Shown: positions 1 to 8,240 of the stretch, in pieces
Layout of the letters: each line of letters starts with the position of its first letter
How positions within the stretch are numbered: position 1 is the stretch's first letter
DNA from: Dethiobacter sp.
Lineage (GTDB): Bacteria > Bacillota > Dethiobacteria > Dethiobacterales > Dethiobacteraceae
NCBI GenBank assembly: GCA_018335875.1
Contig: JAGXRN010000043.1
Span: forward strand, 1 to 47,639
DNA: 47,639 nucleotides
Reading direction: 5' to 3'
Notes under the pieces: model-generated
Seen by the model: only the letters and a program-made list of their open reading frames with translations
Databases searched by the model: none
Told to the model about the DNA's origin: nothing
Translations under genes and position numbers: made by a program

Positions 1-167
1 CGCTTAATATCCGAGAGACTCCAGGTATCAGGGACACAAAACCCATAGATAAAATCGCCAATAATTCTCATTGCGCCTGTTGCTAACCCCCAGGTTTTCT
101 TTACCGGCAGACTGCTGGAACTCTTCAAATACCCCATGAGACGAGCTTTTAAAGAAGATGGATTCAT
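1..167 (-). CDS. hypothetical protein, N-terminal part, runs off the window edge
   Basis: An open frame starts at the ATG at 165-167 and stays open to base 1, giving at least 55 codons (start MNPSSLKARL). It is preceded by GGTGATC six bases upstream, which matches the extended anti-Shine-Dalgarno sequence, and by a strong sigma-A type promoter at 202-230. A competing 63-codon frame (28-219) would have to begin inside the promoter -10 box, so I prefer this one. The visible part is basic with a hydrophobic stretch (MRIIGDFIYGF). I do not recognise the family; the C-terminus lies outside the window. Confidence 0.5.
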   Translation of the reverse strand, partial: MNPSSLKARLMGYLKSSSSLPVKKTWGLATGAMRIIGDFIYGFCVPDTWSLSDIK

Positions 168-201
168 GTAAGATCACCGCCCTTACATATTTATCCATCC
201 T

Positions 202-230
202 ATTATACCTTAACGCCAATCTATTGTCCA
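202..230 (-). promoter_or_regulatory. sigma-A type promoter for the edge gene
   Basis: Reading the minus strand: -35 TGGACA (225-230), 17-base spacer, -10 TATAAT (202-207). The implied start of transcription is about 28 bases upstream of the ATG at 167. Bases 231-406 beyond it hold nothing I can call. Confidence 0.6.
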
Positions 231-406
231 GCCATTTCTAACCGTCTTAGCGCCTATTATTAATATTTTCACAGATTATATATCGCTATGTTCGCAAGAA
301 CCTTATGGCAATGTGGTTGTCCAGCTTTTTTTCCTTAGCTATGCGTTTCCATTTAATGGTACATAAAAATCAATTACACCCCCGATTTATACAGAGATGA
401 CTAATA

Positions 407-841
407 CTATTTAACAATGAGGATATCTGTTTCCACCTGGTGTGCGACACGGTTGCTGACGCTTCCCAGGAACAGCTCTTTCATCCCCCGCAGGCCGCGG
501 CTGCCGATAATCAGCAAGTCATATTTATTTTTTACGACTTCGTTATTAATGGAATCGGCCGGTGAGTCACCAAGCTCAATTACTGCATTGACAGGAATAC
601 CCTTTACCTTGAATGGTTCTAGCATTGCATCGACCATTTTCTTAGCTTCCTGTTCCAAATCTTTTTTGACTGCGGCCAGTTTCTCCCCGGAAAAATACAT
701 GGAGACCTGCGGTTTAGACAATGTCTCACCCGATACATGAAAGATCGTTACATCAGACTTGAAAGCTTCCGCGTATTTGACCGCCTGTGAGATTACCCTT
801 TTTGAATGCTCTGAACCGTCAATTGCCACCATAATCTTCAT
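407..841 (-). CDS. universal stress protein, UspA family
   Basis: A 144-residue protein of the usual single-domain UspA length. The N-terminus MKIMVAIDGSEHS is the classic first beta strand with the conserved Asp. The ATP-binding signature G-x2-G-x9-G-S lies near the C-terminus (GSRGLRGMKELFLGSVS), so an ATP-binding type is expected. The frame extends nine codons further upstream, but the ATG at 841 has GAGAGGAAG seven bases before it and gives the family-typical start. It is cytoplasmic and probably supports survival under stress or growth arrest; the target is unknown. It appears monocistronic. Confidence 0.9.
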   Translation of the reverse strand: MKIMVAIDGSEHSKRVISQAVKYAEAFKSDVTIFHVSGETLSKPQVSMYFSGEKLAAVKKDLEQEAKKMVDAMLEPFKVKGIPVNAVIELGDSPADSINNEVVKNKYDLLIIGSRGLRGMKELFLGSVSNRVAHQVETDILIVK

Positions 842-893
842 AGTTCCACTTCCTCTCTTTGGTTGCATAGATTTACAGATAAGTACTGAGAAT

Positions 894-922
894 ATTTTAC
901 CTTACTGCAATTGTTTCAGCAA
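894..922 (-). promoter_or_regulatory. possible promoter of the UspA gene
   Basis: Minus strand: -35 TTGCTG (917-922), 17-base spacer, -10 TAAAAT (894-899), about 50 bases upstream of the ATG. The -35 match is imperfect. Confidence 0.35.
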
Positions 923-1010
923 GACATGTATTCAGTTGTGTGTTCGGTTATTCTAACCGTATACTCATTATTGTCGGCGAGAAGTTTTTTCAACTTGTCA
1001 AGCCTGACCC

Positions 1011-1721
1011 TTAGGAAGGGACAAGCATACGCCCGCAGTTTTCGCAGGTGACCACGGCTTCAGGATTGCAAAGGCGGTTTGTAAGATTGGATGAAATAGA
1101 TACCCGGCAGCCACCGCAGATGCCTGCAACCACGCGCGCCAGCGGCCGGCCGTGAAAACGCGGTCTCATCTCACCGTAGCTTTCAAGGAGCACGCTGCCG
1201 ATTTGTTCGCGAAGCTGATCGCGCGCCGCTTGACAGTGTTGGATTCTATCTTTCAACCCTTTTATTTCTTTATTGCCCTGCTGCTGCAATTCCCGCAGCT
1301 TTTGATTGATTGCGTTATGATTGTTTTTGGCTGTTGTAATTGCTGTCTCCAGTTCTTCGTATGCTTCCATTGCTAAGAGCAGGGTCTCTTCCGCTTTATC
1401 TTTTTCCCGCAGTAGTGCTTTTCCTTTGCTCTCCAACTGCTCCAATTCTTTTGAGCTTCTTACGGCGCCGCTGTAAAGCTTGGCCTGCACTTCTTTACTT
1501 TCCTGCTGTACTTTTTCCGCATCCATCTCCATTCTTTTTATTCGCTTGCGCTGCTCATTCAGTTTGGTCTCAGTCCAGCCTATGGCTTCCTTGGCATCAG
1601 CCACTTCGCTTTGGAGCTTCTTGAACTCACTGTAGACAGGGAGTTCTTTTAATGTTTTCTTCAGCCTGTCAAGCTCAAGTTCCAGCTGCTGCAGGTCATA
1701 GAGTGTAGCCAGTTCTCCCAT
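1011..1721 (-). CDS. C4-type zinc-ribbon, coiled-coil protein (DUF164/CT398-like)
   Basis: A 236-residue protein. Residues 1 to about 180 are almost all charged heptad-like helix (a long antiparallel coiled-coil hairpin). The C-terminus carries two CxxC knuckles, CGGC and CENC, which form a zinc ribbon. This architecture defines the DUF164 family, seen in most Firmicutes and often linked to nucleic-acid or flagellar functions, but its molecular role is not settled. The ATG at 1721 is preceded by AAGGAG at a good distance. It lies downstream of trmK and nif3 on the same strand, separated from nif3 by a terminator-like hairpin. Confidence 0.88.
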   Translation of the reverse strand: MGELATLYDLQQLELELDRLKKTLKELPVYSEFKKLQSEVADAKEAIGWTETKLNEQRKRIKRMEMDAEKVQQESKEVQAKLYSGAVRSSKELEQLESKGKALLREKDKAEETLLLAMEAYEELETAITTAKNNHNAINQKLRELQQQGNKEIKGLKDRIQHCQAARDQLREQIGSVLLESYGEMRPRFHGRPLARVVAGICGGCRVSISSNLTNRLCNPEAVVTCENCGRMLVPS

Positions 1722-1742
1722 CTAATCACTCCTTTGAATAAA

Positions 1743-1772
1743 ATAAAAAAGACAGGTTAATTAACCTATCTT
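1743..1772 (-). terminator. Rho-independent terminator after the Nif3 gene
   Basis: Minus strand: an AT-rich stem centred on AGGTTAATTAACCT with AAGA/TCTT extensions, followed directly by TTTTTTATTT. It overlaps the stop codon of the Nif3 gene. Confidence 0.6.
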
Positions 1773-2889
1773 ATAAAACCCACCAGGGCGTGGTCTCTGT
1801 GGCAGAAGCCAAAACTTTTGCCACATACCCGCCTTCTTTTATTTTGTTTTTCAGATATGTACAAACAGTTGGAATAACAACACTCTCAGTTGCGTCATGG
1901 CCTGCATCAATTAAGGCAAGGCCGATAGCGCCGGCGTCGCGGGCATCATGGTATTTGATGTCACCGGTAACAAGCACATCAGCGCCGGCAAAGGATGCGG
2001 CATGGATTAAATCAGCGCCGGCCCCGCCGCAGACTGCTACTTTTTCAATTGTTTTGTTTGGGTCTCCAGTTACACGCAGCTGCCTGATATTCATTTTTTC
2101 TTTAATAAAGCCACAGAATTCCGCCAGTGTACAGGGGGAGTCAATCTTACCGATGCGCCCGAGGCCAAAAGTTGCGCCCTCATTGTGCAGCGGGTAGATA
2201 TCATAGGCAGTCTCCTCGTAGGGGTGGGCTTTCAGCATCGCCTGGATAACATGCTTACGCTTTGAGGCCGGAATTATTGTTTCAATACGAACTTCTTCAA
2301 CTTTTTCCAGCTTCCCCTGTTGCCCTATAAAAGGGTTTGTGCCGGCCATGGGAAGAAAAGTCCCTGTACCGGGAACCTGAAAAGTGCAATGGCTATAGTT
2401 GCCAACCCAGCCTGCCCCGGCAGCAGACATCGCCTGCCGAACGTTGTCCTCATGTCCTGTGGGAACAAATACTGTGATTTTTTCCAGGTCTTCCTGACCC
2501 GTTGTCCTGATTACCTGAGTTTCGGATATGCCAAGAAGGTCTGCCAAAGCGTCGCTGACACCTGCACTGGCCACATCAAGATTGGTATGCAGCACAAAAA
2601 CACGTATCCCCGCAGCTAAAGCGTCGGCCAATAATCTCCCCAGGGGTTGGTCTGTACGAAGACTGCGCAGTGGCCGGAAAATCAACGGATGGTGAGTAAC
2701 TATAAAGTCTGCGCCAAGAGAAACAGCCTCTTTAAGGACACTGCTATCTATATCGAGACTGACCAGAATTGTCTTAACTTTACCTCCGGCATCGCCAAGC
2801 TGAAGGCCTACATTATCCCACTCAAAGGCCAGGCTGCGCGGAGCAAGCTGGTCTAAATAGTTAATCAGTGTCCCTGTGGGCAACAGCAA
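1771..2889 (-). CDS. Nif3-like dinuclear metal centre protein (YqfO/YbgI family)
   Basis: About 372 residues, the length of the Nif3 form with an inserted middle domain found in Firmicutes. Visible metal-binding motifs are VTHHPLIF and HTNLDVASAGVSDAL in the N-terminal half, and GDIKYHDARDAG plus GHDATE near the C-terminus; together these bind a di-metal site. Its role is unknown; homologues are sometimes annotated as GTP cyclohydrolase I type 2 without good support. The start is a choice: an ATG at 2928 lies deep inside trmK, whereas the TTG at 2889 sits nine bases after GAGGAGG and gives the normal N-terminus (LINYLDQLAP). It overlaps the end of trmK, suggesting coupled translation. Confidence 0.88.
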   Translation of the reverse strand: MLLPTGTLINYLDQLAPRSLAFEWDNVGLQLGDAGGKVKTILVSLDIDSSVLKEAVSLGADFIVTHHPLIFRPLRSLRTDQPLGRLLADALAAGIRVFVLHTNLDVASAGVSDALADLLGISETQVIRTTGQEDLEKITVFVPTGHEDNVRQAMSAAGAGWVGNYSHCTFQVPGTGTFLPMAGTNPFIGQQGKLEKVEEVRIETIIPASKRKHVIQAMLKAHPYEETAYDIYPLHNEGATFGLGRIGKIDSPCTLAEFCGFIKEKMNIRQLRVTGDPNKTIEKVAVCGGAGADLIHAASFAGADVLVTGDIKYHDARDAGAIGLALIDAGHDATESVVIPTVCTYLKNKIKEGGYVAKVLASATETTPWWVL

Positions 2890-3574
2890 CAGACAATACC
2901 TCCTCAAGATGGGCCAGTGTTTTTTCAACTTCCCTCAGTTTGTCATCCACATTGTTCTGCCTGGCTTTCTGCAAACTGTTGTGGACTGTGCGAAGTTTTT
3001 TTATTTTCTCACGCAGCAAAAGCGGCAAAAGCGGCGGCTTTCTTTCAAGCAGCCTCGGACCAAGTGAAAGGCGAAAGGGGTCAGTTTCATTTTCTCTACC
3101 TGGTATAGCCATAATTATTTCGTAGAGACGTCGTCCCTCCATGGCCAGTGATTCCTGGACCAAGGCATACCCGTTCTGTGCCAGAAACAGGCGCAAAACC
3201 CCCGATTGGTTCATAGGCTGCAGAATCAACCGGCGTACCCCGCTTAACATTTCCCGGCCCTTTTCCAAAATCTTTACGATTGTTTCACCGCCAAGGCCGG
3301 CAATAATTATTGTGTCGATTTGGTCATCAGCATGAATCACATCAAGGCCGTCGCCCTGTCGCAAATCAATTTTCTGCAAGCAGTTAAAAGCAGCTACAGT
3401 CTCCCTGGCCTGCTCCAATGGCGCTCCATTCACATCGGCTGCGACCACCCGCTGGCTGATCTGCTCCTGTACAAGGTAAATGGGAAGATAGGCATGGTCG
3501 GTGCCAATATCAGCAACAGTACTGCCAGGTGGGATCAATTCGGCTATGGCTGCCAGGCGCGGAGTCAATCTCAT
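2861..3574 (-). CDS. trmK: tRNA (adenine(22)-N1)-methyltransferase TrmK
   Basis: 237 residues. The N-terminus MRLTPRLAAIAELIPPGSTV followed by VADIGTDHAYLPIYL is the TrmK/YqfN S-adenosylmethionine-binding region, and IIAGLGGETIVKIL is the conserved strand-loop of the family. The C-terminal third is a helical coiled-coil, as expected. The enzyme methylates A22 of bacterial tRNA. The ATG at 3574 has GGAGGTG six bases upstream. Coupling to a Nif3-like gene is a widely conserved Firmicute gene pair, which supports both calls. Confidence 0.92.
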   Translation of the reverse strand: MRLTPRLAAIAELIPPGSTVADIGTDHAYLPIYLVQEQISQRVVAADVNGAPLEQARETVAAFNCLQKIDLRQGDGLDVIHADDQIDTIIIAGLGGETIVKILEKGREMLSGVRRLILQPMNQSGVLRLFLAQNGYALVQESLAMEGRRLYEIIMAIPGRENETDPFRLSLGPRLLERKPPLLPLLLREKIKKLRTVHNSLQKARQNNVDDKLREVEKTLAHLEEVLSVAVAHRDTD

Positions 3575-3700
3575 GCTACAGCACCTCCGCTATCTATGTT
3601 TTACCATTTCCATAAAAAATATGAAAATCCTGCTTGTTAGAGGCTTTAGTCGTATATTCCATTTTTTTCAGTATTTCATTACCTCTTTATGTCAGAAATA

Positions 3701-3730
3701 TTGATTCAGGCTGCTGTTATAAGATATAAT
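3701..3730 (+). promoter_or_regulatory. sigma-A type promoter of pyrB
   Basis: Plus strand: -35 TTGATT (3701-3706), 18-base spacer, -10 TATAAT (3725-3730). The untranslated leader would be about 80 bases; I see no clear terminator or PyrR-type structure in it. Confidence 0.55.
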
Positions 3731-3819
3731 CAATGTTGGGCATGCTGATCTATCCATAGTTTTACAGTATTCGCCCTAAAGAGACAGCAACTCTACAATT
3801 GGCGAGGAGTGTTTTTCAG

Positions 3820-4827
3820 TTGGACAGCAGTAACAGAATCTATCATTGCCTTACCGCCCAGCAGTTAAGCCTGAATCTCTTACAAGACATTTGTGAACTG
3901 GCAGACAAAATCAGGAAAATCGCCAAGACCAAGGAAGGTATGGAATACCTGGCTTCATTATTGAACCACAAGCGCGCCATGCTTTATTTTGTGCAGCCGT
4001 CAACCCGTACCTTTCTTTCTTTTTACAGTGCCTGTCAGATTCTTGGCATTAAATGCGCTGAAGTGCGTGACCCCAAAACTTCTTCTGAGGTAAAGGGCGA
4101 ATCTGAAGAAGACACTGTCCGCACCTTTTCCTCTTATTTTGATCTGATCATAATGCGCCACTCAAAAGCTAACTTTGCCGAAAAAATTGCTGCACTGCTT
4201 AATAGTACTAACCGTCCCGTCCCGGTTATAAACGCGGGGTCAGGCAAGGACCAGCATCCCACACAGGCGCTGCTCGACATTTATACACTTCGCCGCAGTT
4301 TCCAGGAGCGGGGAGGAATAGACAATAAAAAGGTGGTTTTTGTCGGTGACCTGCTGCGAGGGAGGACTATTCGTTCTCTTGCCTATCTCCTCACCAAATA
4401 TGAGAATGTAAAACAATATTTTGTTGCTCCTCCGGAATTTCAGATTGGCTCTGATATAGTGGCCTATCTCGATGAGGTTGGAACAGATTATGAGATCCTT
4501 GAAGACTTTAAAAAAGTGCTCTCTGAAGCTGATGCTATATATATGACAAGGCTTCAGGATGAGTGGGATGCTGTGGACGGAACAAAAGCAGAGATAGACT
4601 TTAAAAGGTTTTCACTGACAGGGGATGACCTGGCGCTGCTCAAACCAGATGCTGTGATTCTGCACCCCCTGCCGCGCCGGGACGAGATTGCAGTGGAAGT
4701 CGATACGGACCCCCGGGCACTATATTGGCAGCAGATGAGAAACGGCATGTGGGTGCGAGTCGCATTAATCTGCATGATTTTCAGCAAAGAACAAAGTATA
4801 ATTGATTATTGCAGCAACAATATTTAA
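3820..4827 (+). CDS. pyrB: aspartate carbamoyltransferase catalytic chain
   Basis: 335 residues. Carbamoyl-phosphate and aspartate motifs are present in order: PSTRTFLSF (normally STRTRLSFE), RHS, GKDQHPTQALLDIY, GDLLRGRTIRSL and HPLPRRDEI. It would condense carbamoyl phosphate with aspartate in pyrimidine synthesis. The second Arg of the STRTR signature is Phe here, a variant I cannot evaluate without an alignment. The TTG at 3799 opens the frame, but the TTG at 3820 is placed correctly after GAGGAG (3804-3809). It is isolated from other pyr genes and on the opposite strand from its neighbours. Residues about 190-215 include the expected linker between the two domains. Confidence 0.85.
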   Translation: MDSSNRIYHCLTAQQLSLNLLQDICELADKIRKIAKTKEGMEYLASLLNHKRAMLYFVQPSTRTFLSFYSACQILGIKCAEVRDPKTSSEVKGESEEDTVRTFSSYFDLIIMRHSKANFAEKIAALLNSTNRPVPVINAGSGKDQHPTQALLDIYTLRRSFQERGGIDNKKVVFVGDLLRGRTIRSLAYLLTKYENVKQYFVAPPEFQIGSDIVAYLDEVGTDYEILEDFKKVLSEADAIYMTRLQDEWDAVDGTKAEIDFKRFSLTGDDLALLKPDAVILHPLPRRDEIAVEVDTDPRALYWQQMRNGMWVRVALICMIFSKEQSIIDYCSNNI

Positions 4828-4903
4828 TCCGCTCATGCAAGCAGGCATTATTGTCCAGCAGCAGAATATAATTAATAAGAATTCGGGTTGAGGGGAGAAC
4901 AGA

Positions 4904-5404
4904 ATGCACCGGGATATAAAACTGATTATAGTAGTATGTGTAAATTTTGTTTACTCTGCCAGTTTGCTTGGCATTGTTTTCTTTTACTCCCTGATGGGAG
5001 TGGTGTCCACCGACAGGGTTGGAATCATTCTTACCGAGGCCACCGGTTTTCAGCGCCAGGAAACCATGCTGACTGCAAACCTACTGCCGGCGGAACTCCA
5101 TACTATGTTTTGGCTGTCACTGGCAGGAGTCGGTTTTTGCCTTATTCTTATCTTCCTGCTCCAGCATACTTTCAGTTCACTTTATGGCCCCGGGGCCCTC
5201 ACCTTTATTATGTTTTTTTTGACAGCACTGGCAAGAAGGGCTATTACAGGCTTTCTTCCTGCCGCTGCGGATGCTTCCTCACCGTATATGGCAGGCATCC
5301 TGGAGCGTTCTTCACAGGCCAATATGACTGTTTTTATTTTTGGTATTCTTCTTTTTTATTTTGCATTCAGGGGAGATAAATTTTTTTTAAAAAAAGAAAT
5401 TTAA
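4904..5404 (+). CDS. hypothetical four-helix membrane protein
   Basis: 166 residues with four hydrophobic segments (roughly residues 7-30, 66-88, 93-113 and 140-157), so an integral membrane protein. The ATG at 4904 is preceded by GAGGGGAG at good spacing. It is co-directional with pyrB, 76 bases downstream, and is followed at once by a strong terminator. I do not recognise a family and no catalytic motif is visible. Confidence 0.7.
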   Translation: MHRDIKLIIVVCVNFVYSASLLGIVFFYSLMGVVSTDRVGIILTEATGFQRQETMLTANLLPAELHTMFWLSLAGVGFCLILIFLLQHTFSSLYGPGALTFIMFFLTALARRAITGFLPAAADASSPYMAGILERSSQANMTVFIFGILLFYFAFRGDKFFLKKEI

Positions 5405-5445
5405 AAAAAGAAACAGCGGCAGTACCTGCAGCTGTTTCTTTTTTT
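5403..5445. terminator. bidirectional terminator between convergent genes
   Basis: A perfect 15-base-pair stem: AAAAAAAGAAACAGC (5403-5417) pairs with GCTGTTTCTTTTTTT (5431-5445). The A and T tails serve both strands, between the plus-strand membrane protein and the minus-strand PAP2 gene. Confidence 0.9.
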
Positions 5446-5459
5446 GGGAAGCTAAAATA

Positions 5460-6440
5460 TCAGAACCTTTGGGCCAGTTTAAGTTTCACAAAGAGCGCCG
5501 GCGCCAGCAGTGTTACCCATATACCACCGAGTGCATAGCGAATGAAGCCAAGGGCAGTCACTGAAGATGGCAGCAAGGGGCCAAGGCCCATAATAATGCC
5601 AAAAAGGACGGCAAGCCCCACCAGGCTCTTTATTATTTGTTTAAGCAGTGGCGCAGCTACTGTTGAGCGCACTTTTTCTTTTTCCAGGATATAACCAATG
5701 CCGGCTCCTGCCAGGTAGCCCATCAGCTTCGGTGGGTCGCTGCCCGGAAGTACGACGGCCAAAAAAGCGGGGACTGCCAGAGCAAGGACAAGCAAGAGCG
5801 GAAGTGAAAACTTTTTATCCCACCCCTGCTCCGTAAATGACACGCTAAGCCAGAGAAACAACAGCAAAAAAGGAATGGCAAGTGCTGCGCCGGCCAGTAC
5901 ATCACCAAGAAAATGATAACCCAGAATGAGCCGGGAGAGAGCTATCATTACCACGGCTACTGCCGTCCAAAGCCAAAACCCCCTTTTCCTTAAGCGGACG
6001 GCCATATAGCCCCAGACCGTTATGGCTGTGAGTGTATGGCCGCTGGGGAAAGCGGAATTGTCCGGGTGTATTATACCAGGCAGGGCCGGCCGCTCCAAAA
6101 GAGTGAGGTCTTTTATCAGGCCGCTGTAAGTACCTGAGGTAAGAAGAACAAAAGCTGTCCAAAAACCAAGCGGTTTGCTGACACACCATAAAATCACGCC
6201 GAAAAATATCATATAAAACTGGTCATCACCCAAAAAGGTAAAGAAACGAAATAGTGTCTCTACGGGAGTGGTGCGAAACTGTTGAAGATGAAGAATTAGG
6301 CCCAAGTCCCTGGTCTTTGTCCAGAAAATAACCAGAATTAAAGAAAAAACTACTGCAACTGCCCAGCATGATCTTAGAAACAATTTTTCCCGTGCGGGGA
6401 CAGCGGAGAAATAGGGTCTTGTGACAGGCGGGCTGTTCAT
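5460..6440 (-). CDS. PAP2-family membrane phosphatase
   Basis: 326 residues, highly hydrophobic, about eight membrane segments. The three-part PAP2 signature is complete: KDLTLLERP (K-x6-RP), PSGH, and SRLILGYHFLGD (SR-x5-H-x3-D). Such enzymes dephosphorylate lipid phosphates such as undecaprenyl pyrophosphate or phosphatidate at the outer face of the membrane. The C-terminal 120 residues are an extra hydrophobic domain beyond the catalytic core, as in many Firmicute homologues. The ATG at 6440 has AGGAGG upstream. The substrate cannot be read from the sequence. Confidence 0.88.
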   Translation of the reverse strand: MNSPPVTRPYFSAVPAREKLFLRSCWAVAVVFSLILVIFWTKTRDLGLILHLQQFRTTPVETLFRFFTFLGDDQFYMIFFGVILWCVSKPLGFWTAFVLLTSGTYSGLIKDLTLLERPALPGIIHPDNSAFPSGHTLTAITVWGYMAVRLRKRGFWLWTAVAVVMIALSRLILGYHFLGDVLAGAALAIPFLLLFLWLSVSFTEQGWDKKFSLPLLLVLALAVPAFLAVVLPGSDPPKLMGYLAGAGIGYILEKEKVRSTVAAPLLKQIIKSLVGLAVLFGIIMGLGPLLPSSVTALGFIRYALGGIWVTLLAPALFVKLKLAQRF

Positions 6441-6552
6441 ATTTTCCCTCCTTATTTTTTTAGAATTAATATCTATGTATTTTCTCCGTTAGCTATTTAT
6501 TTCCTGCAACAGAACGGGGGACTATTTAAAACTTAAAAGACAGTAAATTTAA

Positions 6553-6597
6553 TATAAACAAGGCTGAAATTTCACAATACTTTCAGCCTTGTTTATA
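6553..6597 (-). terminator. terminator of the spoVA operon
   Basis: A perfect 17-base-pair stem (6553-6569 with 6581-6597) and an 11-base loop. It lies just after the last gene of the minus-strand spoVA operon and before the PAP2 gene's upstream region. Confidence 0.75.
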
Positions 6598-6628
6598 AAA
6601 TTCAGCCTGGATATAAAATTTTATCAAC

Positions 6629-6832
6629 CTACTGCTTATACTGCGGCTCCTGGTTTTCAACCTCGAGTTTTCTCTGCTCCAGGTACCCTACGGCGCTGTC
6701 AAGAGTTTGTGCCAGCTGCTGAAAGGTCTATTTGGCCTGCTGGTCCTGAGTCTCCAGGGCAAAAGTTTTCATGCTGGCCGCAGCGCTCTGCACGCCTGCG
6801 ATTGCCTGCTGCAGTTGAGTTCCCACAGTCAC
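6629..6832 (-). pseudogene. DUF1657 protein interrupted by an in-frame amber codon
   Basis: Reading the minus strand from a GTG at 6832 (AAGGAG ten bases upstream) gives VTVGTQLQQAIAGVQ, then continues to AKxTFQQLAQ, where x is a TAG at 6728-6730, and ends with EPQYKQ at 6629. Apart from that one codon all 68 positions are open and match the intact DUF1657 gene at 9607-9813 in length, start (TVGSRLKQTLAG) and end (EPQYKGY). Family members usually have Gln at the interrupted position, so a single CAG to TAG change explains it. Full-length product is lost unless the stop is suppressed; spoVAD in the same operon ends in TAG, so amber is a working stop here. Confidence 0.8.
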
Positions 6833-6869
6833 TCGCTTCACACTCCTTATCATGATGTAGTTAATTCAG

Positions 6870-7223
6870 TTAACCCTTTGGTTTAAAAACCAGGGCGGCC
6901 ATAAAACCAAAGATAATGGCCGCTGAGATGCCTGCGCTTGTGACTTCAAAAATGCCTGTGAGCACGCCAATAATACCGGTCCTCTCAGCTTCAGACAAAG
7001 CCCCTTTTACCAACGCGTTGCCAAAACTGCTGATGGGGACTGAAGCGCCGGCGCCGGCAAACTTAATTAACGGTTCATATAGACCAAGGGCGCCAAGAAC
7101 TGCCCCCGCCACCACCAGCGACACTGTCATATGTGCCGGTGTCAGCCTGAAGATATCCAGTAATATCTGTCCAATAACGCAAATTGTGCCACCGACAAGG
7201 AAAGCTAAAAGAAATTTTTCCAT
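6870..7223 (-). CDS. spoVAE: stage V sporulation protein AE (SpoVAEb type)
   Basis: 117 residues. The ATG at 7223 follows GAGGAGG and starts MEKFLLAFLVGGTICVIGQ, typical of SpoVAE and related to SpoVAC; the frame extends upstream but that part is not protein-like. Four membrane segments. Conserved glycine-rich stretches GAGASVPISSFGNALVKGA and GIFEVTSAG are present. With SpoVAC and SpoVAD it belongs to the inner-membrane complex that moves Ca-dipicolinic acid into the developing spore and out at germination. It starts 14 bases after the spoVAD stop codon. Confidence 0.93.
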   Translation of the reverse strand: MEKFLLAFLVGGTICVIGQILLDIFRLTPAHMTVSLVVAGAVLGALGLYEPLIKFAGAGASVPISSFGNALVKGALSEAERTGIIGVLTGIFEVTSAGISAAIIFGFMAALVFKPKG

Positions 7224-7237
7224 CAGATAAGCCTCCT

Positions 7238-8239
7238 CTAGGCCTCTATGGCTACGGCATGGGCAATGCAGGGGATACTTTCCTTTTGCTGATAGGAAAG
7301 CGGCGACAAGAGAGCGCCTGTGGCTACAACAAGGATTTTTTTCAGTTCGCCTTTGCGCATGCGGTTTAAGATATGGCCGTAAGTTACCACAGCTGAGCAG
7401 CCACAACCGCTTCCCCCGGCCATCACAGGCTGTTCTTCCTTATAAATCAGAATACCGCAATCGGTAAAAGTGTCACTCTGCATACTAATACCGTGCTTTT
7501 CAAGCAGATCTGCAGCTATCTGGTGTCCCACACGTCCCAGGTCTCCTGTGGCAATCAAATCGTAATAGGAAGTGTCAACCTGCAGATCCCTGAAATGAGC
7601 CTGAATTGTATCTACCGCAGCGGGAGCCATGGCAGCACCCATGTTAAAAGGGTCTGAGAGCCCCATGTCCACAACACGGCCAATGGTGGCTGACATAATC
7701 TTAGGTCCGTCACCGTGCTTTGCAACAAGAGCCGCTCCGGCCCCTGTCACAGTCCACTGAGCTGTCGGCGGCTTCTGAGCGCCGTATTCTGTGGGGTATC
7801 TGAACTGCTTTTCCACCGAACCGTTGTGGCTGGATGTGGCAGCTAAAACATATTCACCCGCTCCGCTGTTTACAAGCAGTGCCGCCAGGGCCAGCCCTTC
7901 CATGGCACTTGAACAGGCGCCAAAAAGGCCAAGAAACGGTATGCCAAGTGTGCGCGCAGCAAAGCTGCTTGAAATTATCTGGTTCATCAGATCACCGCTG
8001 AGGAAAAACTGCACATCTTCCTTTTTCTTTCCGGCCTTGGCAATTGCTTTTTCACAGGCCTGCTCAAGCAGTTTTTTTTCGGCTTTCTCAAAACTGGGCT
8101 GCCCCAGCCAGATATCATCATGCAATATATCAAAATCGTCAGCTAAAGCACCCTGCGCTTCAAACGGGCCTCCAACCGCGGATGAAGCTATTATTACAGG
8201 CCTGGACTCAAATATCCAGCTTTGATGGCCCTGCACCAT
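7238..8239 (-). CDS. spoVAD: stage V sporulation protein AD
   Basis: 333 residues with the thiolase-like fold of SpoVAD (FGACSSAMEGLALAA, SHNGSVEKQFRYPTEYG, TATGDLG-like ATGDLGRVGHQ, GGSGCGCSA). SpoVAD is a membrane-associated, dipicolinic-acid-binding component of the SpoVA channel. I prefer the ATG at 8239, eight bases after AGGTGG, over the one at 8251, which touches the ribosome site. It abuts spoVAC (one base between) and ends in TAG. Confidence 0.94.
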   Translation of the reverse strand: MVQGHQSWIFESRPVIIASSAVGGPFEAQGALADDFDILHDDIWLGQPSFEKAEKKLLEQACEKAIAKAGKKKEDVQFFLSGDLMNQIISSSFAARTLGIPFLGLFGACSSAMEGLALAALLVNSGAGEYVLAATSSHNGSVEKQFRYPTEYGAQKPPTAQWTVTGAGAALVAKHGDGPKIMSATIGRVVDMGLSDPFNMGAAMAPAAVDTIQAHFRDLQVDTSYYDLIATGDLGRVGHQIAADLLEKHGISMQSDTFTDCGILIYKEEQPVMAGGSGCGCSAVVTYGHILNRMRKGELKKILVVATGALLSPLSYQQKESIPCIAHAVAIEA

Positions 8240-8240
8240 T

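Noticed and set aside
28..219. 63-codon minus-strand ORF as a real gene
   Set aside because: Its start overlaps the -10 box of a good promoter; another frame has the better ribosome site and stays open to the edge.
6728..6730. Amber codon in the DUF1657 gene as a pyrrolysine or recoding site
   Set aside because: spoVAD in the same operon ends with TAG, the family has Gln here (one base change), DUF1657 is no known Pyl protein, and no pyl gene is in the window.
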